Below are positions 18,206 through 25,851 of a stretch of DNA of 34,396 bases, in pieces. The notes below the pieces were generated by a model that ran no database searches, was not told the DNA's origin, and saw only the letters and a program-made list of their open reading frames with translations. How positions within the stretch are numbered: the first letter of the stretch is position 1; every line of letters begins with the position of its first letter. Both the position numbers and the translations under genes were made by a program. Source of the stretch: Acidimicrobiaceae bacterium (GTDB taxonomy: Bacteria; Actinomycetota; Acidimicrobiia; Acidimicrobiales; RAAP-2); NCBI GenBank assembly GCA_003170315.1, contig PNAH01000010.1:1-34396 (forward strand), in the 5' to 3' direction.

Positions 18206-18217
18206 GCCCAATTGGGC
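18206..18217. repeat. 12-bp perfect palindrome in the yebC leader
   Basis: GCCCAATTGGGC is a perfect palindrome immediately upstream of the yebC Shine-Dalgarno. On the mRNA it could form a 4-bp stem with an AAUU loop next to the ribosome site, or on DNA it could be an operator. It may also be chance. No T-run follows it in the transcribed direction, so it is not a terminator. Confidence 0.4.
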
Positions 18218-18223
18218 TTTATT

Positions 18224-18229
18224 ACTGTA
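18224..18229 (-). promoter_or_regulatory. Possible -10 element upstream of yebC
   Basis: On the minus strand the 43-nt gap between pdxT and yebC contains TACAGT, which fits the TAnnnT consensus, 29 nt before the yebC ATG. The only -35-like sequence, TTGTCG, sits 19 bp away, which is not ideal. It could give yebC-ruvCAB its own transcript; this is weak. Confidence 0.25.
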
Positions 18230-18237
18230 CCGGACTT

Positions 18238-18816
18238 TTAAAGTGCGTCGACAAAGAGCCGGTGAATCCGATCGTCGTTCGTCAGTTCCGGGTGGAACGA
18301 ACAGCCCCAGATTCGCTCGCGGCGAACCAGCACCGGGTGTTCACCGTCGCCGTGGTCGTGAAAGGCGAGGACTTCAAGGTCCTCGGACCACGTTTCAATC
18401 TTCGGTGCCCGGATGAACACGCCGGGCACGTCACCGAGGCCCTTCACGTTGACCAGCGTCTCAAAACTCGAGATCTGACGGCCGTAACCGTTGCGACGTA
18501 CCGCCAGCGGCAGCACGTCGAAGCTCCACTGGTCGCTTCGACCGTCGAGGATTTCGTGGGCCAGCAGGATCAGCCCGGCGCACGTGCCCAAGACGCTCAT
18601 CCCGTCTTCGATCTTCTTCTCCAGCGTCGCGCGAATGTCGGACGTGGTCAGCAGATAGGCGATCGTGGTCGACTCCCCACCGGGCATCACCAGGCCGTCC
18701 AGGTCGTCGAGTTGTTCGACACTGCGCACGGCGACGACGTCCGCGCCGACGCGTTCGAGCATGGAGGTGTGTTCGCGCACATCGCCTTGGAGGGCGAGGA
18801 CGCCAACGCGAGGCAC
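18238..18816 (-). CDS. pdxT: Pyridoxal 5'-phosphate synthase glutaminase subunit PdxT
   Basis: PdxT hydrolyses glutamine and channels ammonia to PdxS for vitamin B6 synthesis. The 192-residue class I amidotransferase shows VGVLALQGDVREH at the N-terminus, MPGGESTTIAYLL, the nucleophile cysteine in LGTCAGLILLA (about residue 79), and the His-x-Glu of the triad in GCSFHPELTNDDRIH near the C-terminus. Its ATG at 18816 lies 2 nt after the pdxS stop, consistent with 1:1 expression of the PdxST complex. Confidence 0.94.
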   Translation of the reverse strand: MPRVGVLALQGDVREHTSMLERVGADVVAVRSVEQLDDLDGLVMPGGESTTIAYLLTTSDIRATLEKKIEDGMSVLGTCAGLILLAHEILDGRSDQWSFDVLPLAVRRNGYGRQISSFETLVNVKGLGDVPGVFIRAPKIETWSEDLEVLAFHDHGDGEHPVLVRRERIWGCSFHPELTNDDRIHRLFVDAL

Positions 18817-18818
18817 GT

Positions 18819-19721
18819 CTACCAGCCGCGTTCGGCGAGACGCTGCTCCAAAGAAGCCGTCTCGATGCCCTTCATCGCGGCGCCCAGTCCGGTCGAGACC
18901 TTGGCGACCACGTGCGCGTCACGGAAGTGCGTCGTCGCTTCGACAATGGCCTTGGCCATGCGCTCGGGATCATCACTCTTGAATATGCCCGAACCGACGA
19001 AGATCGCCTCGGCGCCGAGTTGGAGGACGAGCGCCGCGTCGGCCGGGGTCGAGATGCCGCCGGCGCAGAAGAGCGGGACGGGAAGTTTGCCCGTCAGCGA
19101 CACCTCTTGAATCAGTGGCAAGGGTGCCTGGAGGTCCTTGGCCAGCGCGAACAGTTCATTGGCGTCGGCCGATTGCAGTCGACGCATCTGCGCGTTGATC
19201 GTGCGAAGGTGTCGAACGGCCTCGACCACGTTGCCGGTACCCGCCTCGCCCTTGGAACGAATCAGACACGCGCCCTCGCCGATGCGTCGAAGCGCCTCGC
19301 CGAGATTCGTCGCGCCACACACGAACGGCACGGTGAAGGCCCACTTGTCGATGTGGTTCTCCTCGTCGGCCGGCGTCAAGACTTCCGACTCGTCGATGTA
19401 ATCGACGTCGAGTGCTTCGAGGATTTGGGCTTCGGCGAAGTGACCGATGCGGGCCTTGGCCATGACGGGAATGGTGACCGCGGCCTGGATCCCCTGGATC
19501 ATCTCGGGATCGCTCATTCGAGCGACGCCTCCGTCGCGACGGATGTCCGAGGGAACGCGCTCCAGGGCCATCACCGCGACGGCGCCCGAGTCTTCGGCGA
19601 TCTTGGCCTGTTCGGGGTTGACGACGTCCATGATGACGCCGCCACGAAGCATGTCGGCCAACCCGCGCTTGACGAGGGCCGATCCGATGGTTGAGGAATC
19701 GTGCGATGAACTCATGGCCAC
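18819..19721 (-). CDS. pdxS: Pyridoxal 5'-phosphate synthase lyase subunit PdxS
   Basis: PdxS forms PLP from ribose 5-phosphate, glyceraldehyde 3-phosphate and ammonia. The sequence is highly conserved: [71 protein letters not shown], and [16 protein letters not shown], with the catalytic lysines in MAKAR and [12 protein letters not shown] at 19721 gives 300 residues; an ATG two codons later (19715) is equally possible. It is followed by pdxT after 2 nt, and lies 18 nt after the M48-like gene. Confidence 0.95.
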   Translation of the reverse strand: MAMSSSHDSSTIGSALVKRGLADMLRGGVIMDVVNPEQAKIAEDSGAVAVMALERVPSDIRRDGGVARMSDPEMIQGIQAAVTIPVMAKARIGHFAEAQILEALDVDYIDESEVLTPADEENHIDKWAFTVPFVCGATNLGEALRRIGEGACLIRSKGEAGTGNVVEAVRHLRTINAQMRRLQSADANELFALAKDLQAPLPLIQEVSLTGKLPVPLFCAGGISTPADAALVLQLGAEAIFVGSGIFKSDDPERMAKAIVEATTHFRDAHVVAKVSTGLGAAMKGIETASLEQRLAERGW

Positions 19722-19739
19722 CAGCCTAATTGCCTTGCG

Positions 19740-20639
19740 TTACCACTCTTCGAGCGCTCGGGCGCGCAGTTCCACGTCGTCGAGGTCACTGAGATCGCTC
19801 GCGCGCCCGCTCCAGATGTCGAACCAGATCCAACGCCACTGCGCGTACGTGGCGCCGGCGAAAAACGACGTGCTCGAGAGTTGCTGACCGGCGCACTTGC
19901 GCAGCGCCCCGGCCAATCCCGGCGGGTAGCGAATCGCGGCGGCCGCGACCTCGTCGGCGCGATAGGCCAGTCCCTGACCGGCCAGCGTGCGTCGCGACTC
20001 ATCGTTCGTGACGGCGACGGCCGCGACACTCTCACGCAACAAGAGACCGAGGCGGTGTCGCGCGAGACAGTGCGCCACTACGCCCTCGAGTTCGATGAGT
20101 TCAAAATCTCGCATCAGCGCGTCGGTCACGAAGAAGGAGAGTCCCGTGCCACTCGGTACCAGCGCGGCGTTGTAGCCGGGGTCGCTCACGATGAAGGTGT
20201 TGACGGCGTCGACGCCGAAGGTGGCGGCCAGTCGGTCCATGACCGTCGTGAGGCGGAGGCGATCCTTTTCGGTGCCGCCGGCCTTGAACTGATCGACGAC
20301 GAGGTTCCCGAGCGTGAGTCCCTTGGCTTCGTAGCGCACCAGCGCGCGACGCAGGTCCCATCCGTAGAGCAACGCGATGGCGATGCCCACCAACGGGAGC
20401 CAGGGCAAGACGACGACCCCGGCGATCAACGCCACCACCACGATGGCGACGCCGATGCTCTCGGGCAACTTCTTGCGCCGGGCGAAACTGCGCACGACCT
20501 TTTGATTGGCGTGCTTTTCGGCGTTGGTGGGCGAATAGGGGCTGTGCCAGTTCGGATCGAGCACCGGGGCGACGTAACGCGGTCCGCGGTCGCGCGAAGT
20601 ATTCGAGCGGCGAGACCTCGAGCGTTGCTTGGTGGCCAT
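19740..20639 (-). CDS. M48-like membrane protein with degenerate zinc-protease motif (probable pseudoprotease)
   Basis: I do not know a named function. The 299-residue protein has a basic N-terminus (residues 1-20), a hydrophobic hairpin at about 62-95 that should be one or two membrane segments, and a soluble domain. Residues 147-200 resemble the M48 (HtpX/Ste24) peptidase core: NTFIVSDPGYNAALVPSGTG, FFVTDALM, then ELEGVVAHCLARHR. The catalytic motif is normally HExxH; here it reads H190-C-L-A-R194, so glutamate and second histidine are lost. Downstream, AYRADEVAAAA ... PPGLAGALRK matches the M48 third-ligand helix, but the ligand glutamate before AD is missing. A non-catalytic scaffold or sensor role is my inference. 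It sits between pimA (9 nt) and pdxS. Confidence 0.75.
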   Translation of the reverse strand: MATKQRSRSRRSNTSRDRGPRYVAPVLDPNWHSPYSPTNAEKHANQKVVRSFARRKKLPESIGVAIVVVALIAGVVVLPWLPLVGIAIALLYGWDLRRALVRYEAKGLTLGNLVVDQFKAGGTEKDRLRLTTVMDRLAATFGVDAVNTFIVSDPGYNAALVPSGTGLSFFVTDALMRDFELIELEGVVAHCLARHRLGLLLRESVAAVAVTNDESRRTLAGQGLAYRADEVAAAAIRYPPGLAGALRKCAGQQLSSTSFFAGATYAQWRWIWFDIWSGRASDLSDLDDVELRARALEEW

Positions 20640-20648
20640 TACTTCAGG

Positions 20649-21749
20649 CTATCGGGTCGCTGAAAAACGTTCGCGGGCCAACGAATAGAGATCTTGGTAG
20701 CGGTCCATCAGCGTCGACATCGACCACTCGTTCGCGTGCGCCTTCGCCTTGGCAATCGTCGCCGGCATCTCATGACCAAGGGCGCGATCGATCGCCAGCT
20801 CGAGGCTGGCGTCGTCGCCCGGCGTGAACATCGTGGCGAAACCCAACGCCGCCTCGCGGTAACCCTCGATGTCACTGGCCACGACGGACGTCTCACTGGC
20901 CATTCCTTCGAGCAGAATCATGCCGAAGCTCTCGCCCCCGAGCGACGGCGCGATCAAGGCGTTCGCTCGGCGCAGCCAACGTCGCTTCTCTTCGTCACTC
21001 GGCGCTCCCACGAACTCGATGGCGGAATCTCCGGCCGCCAGCGCTTCGAGGAATCGTCGCTGCGGCCCGTCGCCTAACACGACGAGTCGCCAGGTATCCC
21101 CGTTCCCGGCGTTGTGCGCGCGAACGGCGTTGATGGCGTGGGCCACCCCTTTGCGTTCCTCGTGGCGGCCCAGCACCACGAGCACGGTCTCGTCGCGACG
21201 CTCGCGTGGGGTCGCGACGAAGCGATCCATTTCGAATCCGTTGAAGAGGACCGTCGGCACGATGCCGCACGCGGCCGTGATCGTCGCGGCCGCCGACGCG
21301 CTGACGGCGGCCGCGGCGTCGAGGTGGCCGGCCAGTCGTCGAAGCAGGGGCTTGGTCAAACTGAGCGCCGGTCCTCCGCCGCCGCGGTGGAAGGTCGCCA
21401 CCGCCGGGGCCCGGTGCGCGCGCAGTACTCCCCAGCCGATGAGCGGCGCGAAAGGCTCGTGGAAGTGCACGACGTCGGGACGAAAGTTCGCCACGGTCTG
21501 CGCGGCGCGTCGCGACGCGGTTGGTGACAGCGTGAGAGGAGCACGGCTGCCGTTGGCCGGGACCTTCAGTACCCCTCCGAAGCGCGCCACCGGCGCCGGC
21601 GTGTCGTAGGTGGCGCGGTCCTTGCCGTCGGGCGCCACGAGTAATACGTCGTCGCCGCGACGAGAGAGCTCGCGGCTCATGGCGAGGGCCTGCTCCTGCA
21701 CTCCGCCGTACGCGCTCAGCGCGTAGGACGACACGATCGCGACGCGCAA
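20649..21749 (-). CDS. pimA: GDP-mannose-dependent phosphatidylinositol mannosyltransferase PimA (GT4)
   Basis: PimA adds the first mannose to phosphatidylinositol at the inner face of the membrane, the entry step to PIMs. The 366-residue GT-B protein shows the acceptor-side loop YALSAYGGVQEQAL, VVHFHEPFAPLIGWGVL, VATFHRGGGG, VLFNGFEMDRF, GRHEERKG and the nucleotide-sugar site PSLGGESFGMILLEGM with an EX7E motif. Next to patA and pgsA the PimA assignment is strong, though another GT4 specificity cannot be excluded. The start is a TTG at 21749, one base after the patA stop; no ATG or GTG fits the conserved N-terminus RVAIVSSYAL. Confidence 0.88.
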   Translation of the reverse strand: MRVAIVSSYALSAYGGVQEQALAMSRELSRRGDDVLLVAPDGKDRATYDTPAPVARFGGVLKVPANGSRAPLTLSPTASRRAAQTVANFRPDVVHFHEPFAPLIGWGVLRAHRAPAVATFHRGGGGPALSLTKPLLRRLAGHLDAAAAVSASAAATITAACGIVPTVLFNGFEMDRFVATPRERRDETVLVVLGRHEERKGVAHAINAVRAHNAGNGDTWRLVVLGDGPQRRFLEALAAGDSAIEFVGAPSDEEKRRWLRRANALIAPSLGGESFGMILLEGMASETSVVASDIEGYREAALGFATMFTPGDDASLELAIDRALGHEMPATIAKAKAHANEWSMSTLMDRYQDLYSLARERFSATR

Positions 21750-21750
21750 C

Positions 21751-22638
21751 TCAGGACCCGTCGAATCGTGGTTGCAACACGTGCCACTGCTCGGGCGCTC
21801 GGCGGATGAGGCCCTCGAGCTCCACCGCGAGGGCCTGGGTCACCCGCGTCACGTCGCCGCGCAATCGACCGAGTCGTTCGGCGGCAATCGGCGGCGTGAT
21901 GACGGCGAAGTGATCACGACCGGGTCCCGAGTAACAGGCCGCCGCTACCAGCGTCGCACCGGTGCGCAGGGCCAAGGTGGCCGGGCCGCCCGGCAGACGG
22001 ACGCGTTCACCGAAGAACTCAACCTCGATGCCGTTGCCTTGGATGGCGCGGTCACAGAGCAGTCCGACGACGCCGCCCTCCTTCAGCGTCTCCAACAAGA
22101 CCGTGCCGGCGTGTTCGTCGAGTGGTTCGATGCGGATCCCGATCGACTCGCGCTTCTCCTTGAACCAGGCGAAGAGTTCCGGCGGTTCGAGGTCTTCGGC
22201 CACCGCGGTCATACCGAGACCGAGGGAGTTGAGGTACGACCCGCCCCACTCCCAGCTGCCGATGTGCGGCAGCGCGATGATCGTGCCGCGACCCACGGCC
22301 TTGGCGTCGTAGAGGTACTCCAGTCCTTCACCGATGCGAAAGCGCCCGAAGACGCGTTCCGGTTTGATGCCCGGCAGTTTCGCGCCCTCGGCCCAGTACT
22401 GCCCGTAGCTCTCAAATCCCCGATCGACGAAGTGCTCCAGCGCCCGAACGTCGAGCTCTTCGGCGCCGACTCGTAACGCGTGCGCGATATTGGTGCGAAG
22501 GTTCCGACGTGCGCCTTTACTGCGTCGGCCCACCAGCTTGGCCAGGCGTTTCGCTAAGGACACGTCGAAACGCTCCGGCAGTCGTTCCATGACGGCGCCC
22601 AGCGTCTTGAACAGCGTGACCTTCGATCTTTCGCCCAC
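21751..22638 (-). CDS. patA: Phosphatidylinositol mannoside acyltransferase (PatA/LpxL-type)
   Basis: This lysophospholipid acyltransferase-family enzyme probably acylates the mannose of PIM1, as PatA does in mycobacteria. The GTG start at 22638, 2 nt after the pgsA stop, gives 295 residues; the frame stays open far upstream inside pgsA, but that part is out-of-frame pgsA sequence without similarity. The N-terminus has TLGAVMERLPERFDVSLAK and RRNLRTNIAHAL; the catalytic HX4E reads LPHIGSWEWGG (His125, Glu130), where mycobacterial PatA has HX4D. LLCDRAIQGNGIEVEFFGER and RLPGGPATLALRTGA follow as usual. The gene order pgsA-patA-pimA supports the assignment. Confidence 0.87.
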   Translation of the reverse strand: MGERSKVTLFKTLGAVMERLPERFDVSLAKRLAKLVGRRSKGARRNLRTNIAHALRVGAEELDVRALEHFVDRGFESYGQYWAEGAKLPGIKPERVFGRFRIGEGLEYLYDAKAVGRGTIIALPHIGSWEWGGSYLNSLGLGMTAVAEDLEPPELFAWFKEKRESIGIRIEPLDEHAGTVLLETLKEGGVVGLLCDRAIQGNGIEVEFFGERVRLPGGPATLALRTGATLVAAACYSGPGRDHFAVITPPIAAERLGRLRGDVTRVTQALAVELEGLIRRAPEQWHVLQPRFDGS

Positions 22639-22640
22639 GG

Positions 22641-23306
22641 TTAGCGACGTGACGTGCGGCTGAGCCCTCGACGAATCCGGCTGCTGTGGTGGTGAATCCG
22701 CCCGGCTTGGGTCATCGGCGGATCGGCGCTGGCCGCGATCTGCCAGATTCGCCAGAAGCGGCCGGCGGCGGTCATGGCCGTGAGAGCCAGCATGATCCAG
22801 AGCACGGGGATGAAGATCGGCTTGGCGAGGAGACCGACGCCCAAGAGAATCATCCGCTCGGCGCGTTCCATGAGTCCGCCCTTGGCGGCCAGTCCGAGGC
22901 TCTCGGCCTTCGAGCGCTGATAGGAGATCAGGTACGTGGTGGTGAGAATCGCGAAGGGCAACAGCACCAGTTGACCGTGACCGTGCGCCGTCAGATAGAA
23001 GGCGACGCCGCCGAGGATCAAGGAGTCGGACACCCGGTCCATGACCGAGTCGAAGAACGCGCCGCGCTGGCTGGCGCGCTTCGAGGCCTTGGCGACTGGT
23101 CCGTCGAAGAGGTCGTGGAATCCGGTCAGGGTGAGGAGCACGATGGCGATCCAGAAGTGGCCCAGGGCGATCATCCAGGCCGTGGCGAAGGAGAAGACCA
23201 GTCCCGAGAAGGTAAGCACGTCGGCGGAGAATCCGATGCGGACCATCCATCGCCCCGTCGGCAGCGTTACCGTCTCCACCGACTTCCTAAAGTTTCCGTC
23301 GAGCAT
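22641..23306 (-). CDS. pgsA: Phosphatidylinositol phosphate synthase (CDP-alcohol phosphatidyltransferase)
   Basis: In actinobacteria this enzyme joins CDP-diacylglycerol and inositol phosphate to make PI phosphate. The ATG at 23306 with GGAGG four nt upstream gives 221 residues and several membrane segments. The CDP-alcohol phosphotransferase motif runs from DLFDGPVAK through GAFFDSVMDRVSD: all four aspartates and the spacing are present, but the usual arginine (DGxxAR) is lysine. That may still bind the CDP phosphates. The neighbours patA and pimA argue for PI rather than PG synthesis. The hydrophilic C-terminus (SSRIRRGLSRTSRR) is basic. A GTG at 23327 is a less likely start. Confidence 0.88.
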   Translation of the reverse strand: MLDGNFRKSVETVTLPTGRWMVRIGFSADVLTFSGLVFSFATAWMIALGHFWIAIVLLTLTGFHDLFDGPVAKASKRASQRGAFFDSVMDRVSDSLILGGVAFYLTAHGHGQLVLLPFAILTTTYLISYQRSKAESLGLAAKGGLMERAERMILLGVGLLAKPIFIPVLWIMLALTAMTAAGRFWRIWQIAASADPPMTQAGRIHHHSSRIRRGLSRTSRR

Positions 23307-23330
23307 TGATCCTCCGGATCCCGTCACTCA

Positions 23331-23336
23331 ATTGTA
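23331..23336 (-). promoter_or_regulatory. Possible -10 element upstream of pgsA
   Basis: The 53-nt gap between the HIT gene and pgsA contains TACAAT on the minus strand, an excellent TAnnnT -10 box, about 25 nt before the pgsA ATG. A transcript from here would have a short leader containing the GGAGG. The -35 region is poor (GACAAC at 17 bp). It may give the lipid genes pgsA-patA-pimA their own promoter inside the gene run. Confidence 0.4.
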
Positions 23337-23359
23337 ACGAACCGTCATATCCAGTTGTC

Positions 23360-23854
23360 TCAAAATCTCTCGTGGACCTTTCGCCACGTCGATTCCAGTG
23401 ATTCCGGCAAAACGCGAGTTTCGCCAATGGTGGTCATGAAATTGGTATCACCGAGCCAGCGCGGCAAGACGTGACCGTGCAAATGCTTGGGAATTCCGGC
23501 TCCGGCCGCCTGGCCCAGGTTCATGCCGATGTTCATGCCGTCGGGGCCATAGGCCGCCTCGAGGGCCACGACCGTGCGGCGCAGCATCACGAAATAGTCC
23601 GTGTATTCGGCGTCGGTGAGCTCTTGGAGCACGGACACGTGACGCCGCGGCAGGATCAAGACGTGCCCCGAGCCGTAGGGAAAGGCGTTCAAGACCACGA
23701 ACGTGAGGTCGCTCTTGGCGATGACCCCGGTACTCTCGTCGACCGGCTCTTCGGCCAGTGCGCAAAAGACGCACGCGCCGCCGTCGGCGTGACTCTGCGC
23801 GACGTTCGCGACGTAGTTCTCGCGCCACGCGGCCGAGAACCGCTCGAGGGCCAC
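23360..23854 (-). CDS. HIT-family nucleotide hydrolase/phosphorylase (Ap4A phosphorylase-like)
   Basis: HIT proteins cleave nucleotide phosphoesters such as Ap4A or AMP-linked compounds. The 164-residue protein contains a CVFC pair near residue 28 (a possible zinc site), VLNAFPYGSGHVLILPRRHV, and the active-site histidine triad in KHLHGHVLPRW. It resembles M. tuberculosis Rv2613c, an Ap4A phosphorylase that, as I recall, occupies the same position between thrS and pgsA1; the substrate here is inferred from that synteny. The start is a GTG at 23854, overlapping the thrS stop by one base (TAGTG). Confidence 0.88.
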   Translation of the reverse strand: MALERFSAAWRENYVANVAQSHADGGACVFCALAEEPVDESTGVIAKSDLTFVVLNAFPYGSGHVLILPRRHVSVLQELTDAEYTDYFVMLRRTVVALEAAYGPDGMNIGMNLGQAAGAGIPKHLHGHVLPRWLGDTNFMTTIGETRVLPESLESTWRKVHERF

Positions 23855-25836
23855 TACCGGTCCTCGGGAGAACCGTGGGTGGCGACCTCGTCAACGAGGC
23901 GTTCGCGAAACGCCGCCACGCTCACCCCGCGTTCGGGTTCGTTCGAACCGCGGGCGTTGACCCCGAGCGTGCCCTTTTCGACGTCGTCGTCGCCGACCAC
24001 GAGGATGTAGGGGATCTTCTCGAGCTTGGCCCTTCGAATTCGCGCACCCAGTGGTTCGCTGGCCACTTCGACGTTCACCCGCAGGCCGTCGAGCGCGAGG
24101 GTCTCGGCGACGTACCGGGCGTAGGCGTCGTGATCGTCGCGCACCCCGAGGACCCGAACCTGCTCGGGACAGAGCCAGGTCGGCATGTTGCCGGCGTAGT
24201 GCTCGAGCAGTATGGCCATGAAACGCTCCACCGAGCCGAAAAGGGCCCGGTGAATCATGATGGGCACGCGGCGGGTGTTATCGGCCGCGACGTAGCTGGC
24301 GTCGAAGCGCTGGGGCGTCTGGAAGTCGAGTTGCACGGTCGAGATCTGATGGGTCCGGCCGATGGCGTCGCGGGCCTGAACGGAGATCTTCGGTCCGTAG
24401 AACGCGCCGCCACCGGGGTCCATCACCAACTCCAGTCCCGCCGCAATCGCCACCCGCTCCAACGTCGCCTCGGCCTCATCCCATTCCTCGTCGGTCCCCA
24501 CCGCTTTGCCCGGGGGGCGCGTGGAGAGTTCGAGGTAGAAGTCGTTGAGTCCGAAGTCGCGCAGCAGGTCCAGCACGAACTGCAGGGTGCGCGTCAACTC
24601 TTCGGCCATCTGTTCCATCGTGCAGAAAATGTGGGCGTCGTCCATGGTCATCCCTCGCACGCGAGTGAGTCCGTGAACGGCCCCGGATTTCTCGTAGCGA
24701 TAGACCGAACCGAACTCGAAGTAGCGAAGTGGCAGATCGCGGTAACTTCGCTGGCTCGACTTGAAGATCAACGTGTGGAAGGGACAGTTCATCGGTTTCA
24801 GGTAGTACTGGGTGCCGCCGTCGAGCTCCATGGGCGGGTACATCGACTCGGCGAACCATTCGAGGTGTCCGGAGATCTCGAAGAGGTCGGACTTGGTGAT
24901 ATGGGGTGAGTAGACGAAGTCGTAGCCCGAGGCCTCGTGGCGCTGACGCGAGTACTCCTCCATCACGCGGCGCATCGTGCCGCCCTTGGGGTGAAAGACC
25001 GCCAGTCCCGGACCGATCTCACTGGGGAAGGAGAAGAGGTCCAACTCCGCCCCGAGCTTGCGGTGATCGCGCAGTTCGGCCTGGGCCATCTGTTCGAGGT
25101 GCGCAATCAGCGCGGCGTCGCTCTCCCATGCCGTGCCGTAGATGCGCTGCAACTGCGGGTTCTTCTCGTCGCCGCGCCAGTAGGCCCCGGCGACCCGGGT
25201 CAGCAGGAAATGTCCGAGACGCGCCGTCGAGGGGACGTGCGGACCCCGACAGAGGTCGGTGAACGCCGGCGAGTTCGAATAGGTCGAGACCGAGGACGTC
25301 GAGCCCATTTCGGCGAGGTCTTCGTCGGTCGGGGCCTTCGCCACGGCGTTGATGATCTCCAGCTTGAAGGGCTGATCCCGGAAGAGCGCCAGGCCTTCGT
25401 CGATCGAGTATTCGTGTCGGATGAACGGCTGGTCCTCGGCGATGATGGCGCGCATCGCTTCGTCGATGCGAATCAGGTCGTCGTCACTGAAGTGCGCCCC
25501 GCCCGGCAGTTCGAAGTCGTAGTAGAAGCCGTCGGCGATGGCCGGGCCAATGGCGTAGTGCGCCCCAGGCCAGAGACGGGTGACGGCTTGCGCCAGCACG
25601 TGGGCACTGGAGTGACGGATGACCTCGCGACCGTGGTCGCTCTGGGGCGTCACGATCGCGACGGTGGCGCCGTTGGGCAGCGGCGCCGTGAGATCCGTCA
25701 ATTGACCGTTGACCTGGGCCGCGAGGGCGTCTTTCGCCAGGCGTTTGCCAATCGCGCTGGCGAGGTCGTACGCCGAGGAACCTTGCGGGAGCGTGCGCCG
25801 ACTGCCGTCCGGGAGCTGAACTTCGATGTCAGACAT
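23854..25836 (-). CDS. thrS: Threonyl-tRNA synthetase
   Basis: ThrRS charges tRNA-Thr and edits Ser-tRNA-Thr. About 660 residues carry the expected order: TGS domain (IEVQLPDGSRRTLPQGSSAY), editing-domain motif HSSAHVLAQAVTRLWPG, and the linking SAD helix region. The class II core shows MNCPFHTLIFKS with the zinc cysteine, LPLRYFEFGSVYRYEKSG (motif 2), VRGMTMDDAHIFC and HRALFGSVERFMAILLEHY (motif 3), and the C-terminal anticodon domain follows. I prefer the ATG at 25836; a GTG at 25845 three codons upstream is also possible and neither has a strong Shine-Dalgarno. It starts 15 nt after the mshC stop. Confidence 0.95.
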   Translation of the reverse strand: MSDIEVQLPDGSRRTLPQGSSAYDLASAIGKRLAKDALAAQVNGQLTDLTAPLPNGATVAIVTPQSDHGREVIRHSSAHVLAQAVTRLWPGAHYAIGPAIADGFYYDFELPGGAHFSDDDLIRIDEAMRAIIAEDQPFIRHEYSIDEGLALFRDQPFKLEIINAVAKAPTDEDLAEMGSTSSVSTYSNSPAFTDLCRGPHVPSTARLGHFLLTRVAGAYWRGDEKNPQLQRIYGTAWESDAALIAHLEQMAQAELRDHRKLGAELDLFSFPSEIGPGLAVFHPKGGTMRRVMEEYSRQRHEASGYDFVYSPHITKSDLFEISGHLEWFAESMYPPMELDGGTQYYLKPMNCPFHTLIFKSSQRSYRDLPLRYFEFGSVYRYEKSGAVHGLTRVRGMTMDDAHIFCTMEQMAEELTRTLQFVLDLLRDFGLNDFYLELSTRPPGKAVGTDEEWDEAEATLERVAIAAGLELVMDPGGGAFYGPKISVQARDAIGRTHQISTVQLDFQTPQRFDASYVAADNTRRVPIMIHRALFGSVERFMAILLEHYAGNMPTWLCPEQVRVLGVRDDHDAYARYVAETLALDGLRVNVEVASEPLGARIRRAKLEKIPYILVVGDDDVEKGTLGVNARGSNEPERGVSVAAFRERLVDEVATHGSPEDR

Positions 25837-25851
25837 TTCGGCCACTCATTG

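Noticed and set aside
22639..23250. N-terminal extension of patA overlapping pgsA
   Set aside because: The extension is an out-of-frame reading of pgsA; acyltransferase similarity begins after the GTG at 22638.
23758..24909. 383-codon plus-strand open frame
   Set aside because: Antisense to thrS and the HIT gene, whose motifs are intact; no domain seen.
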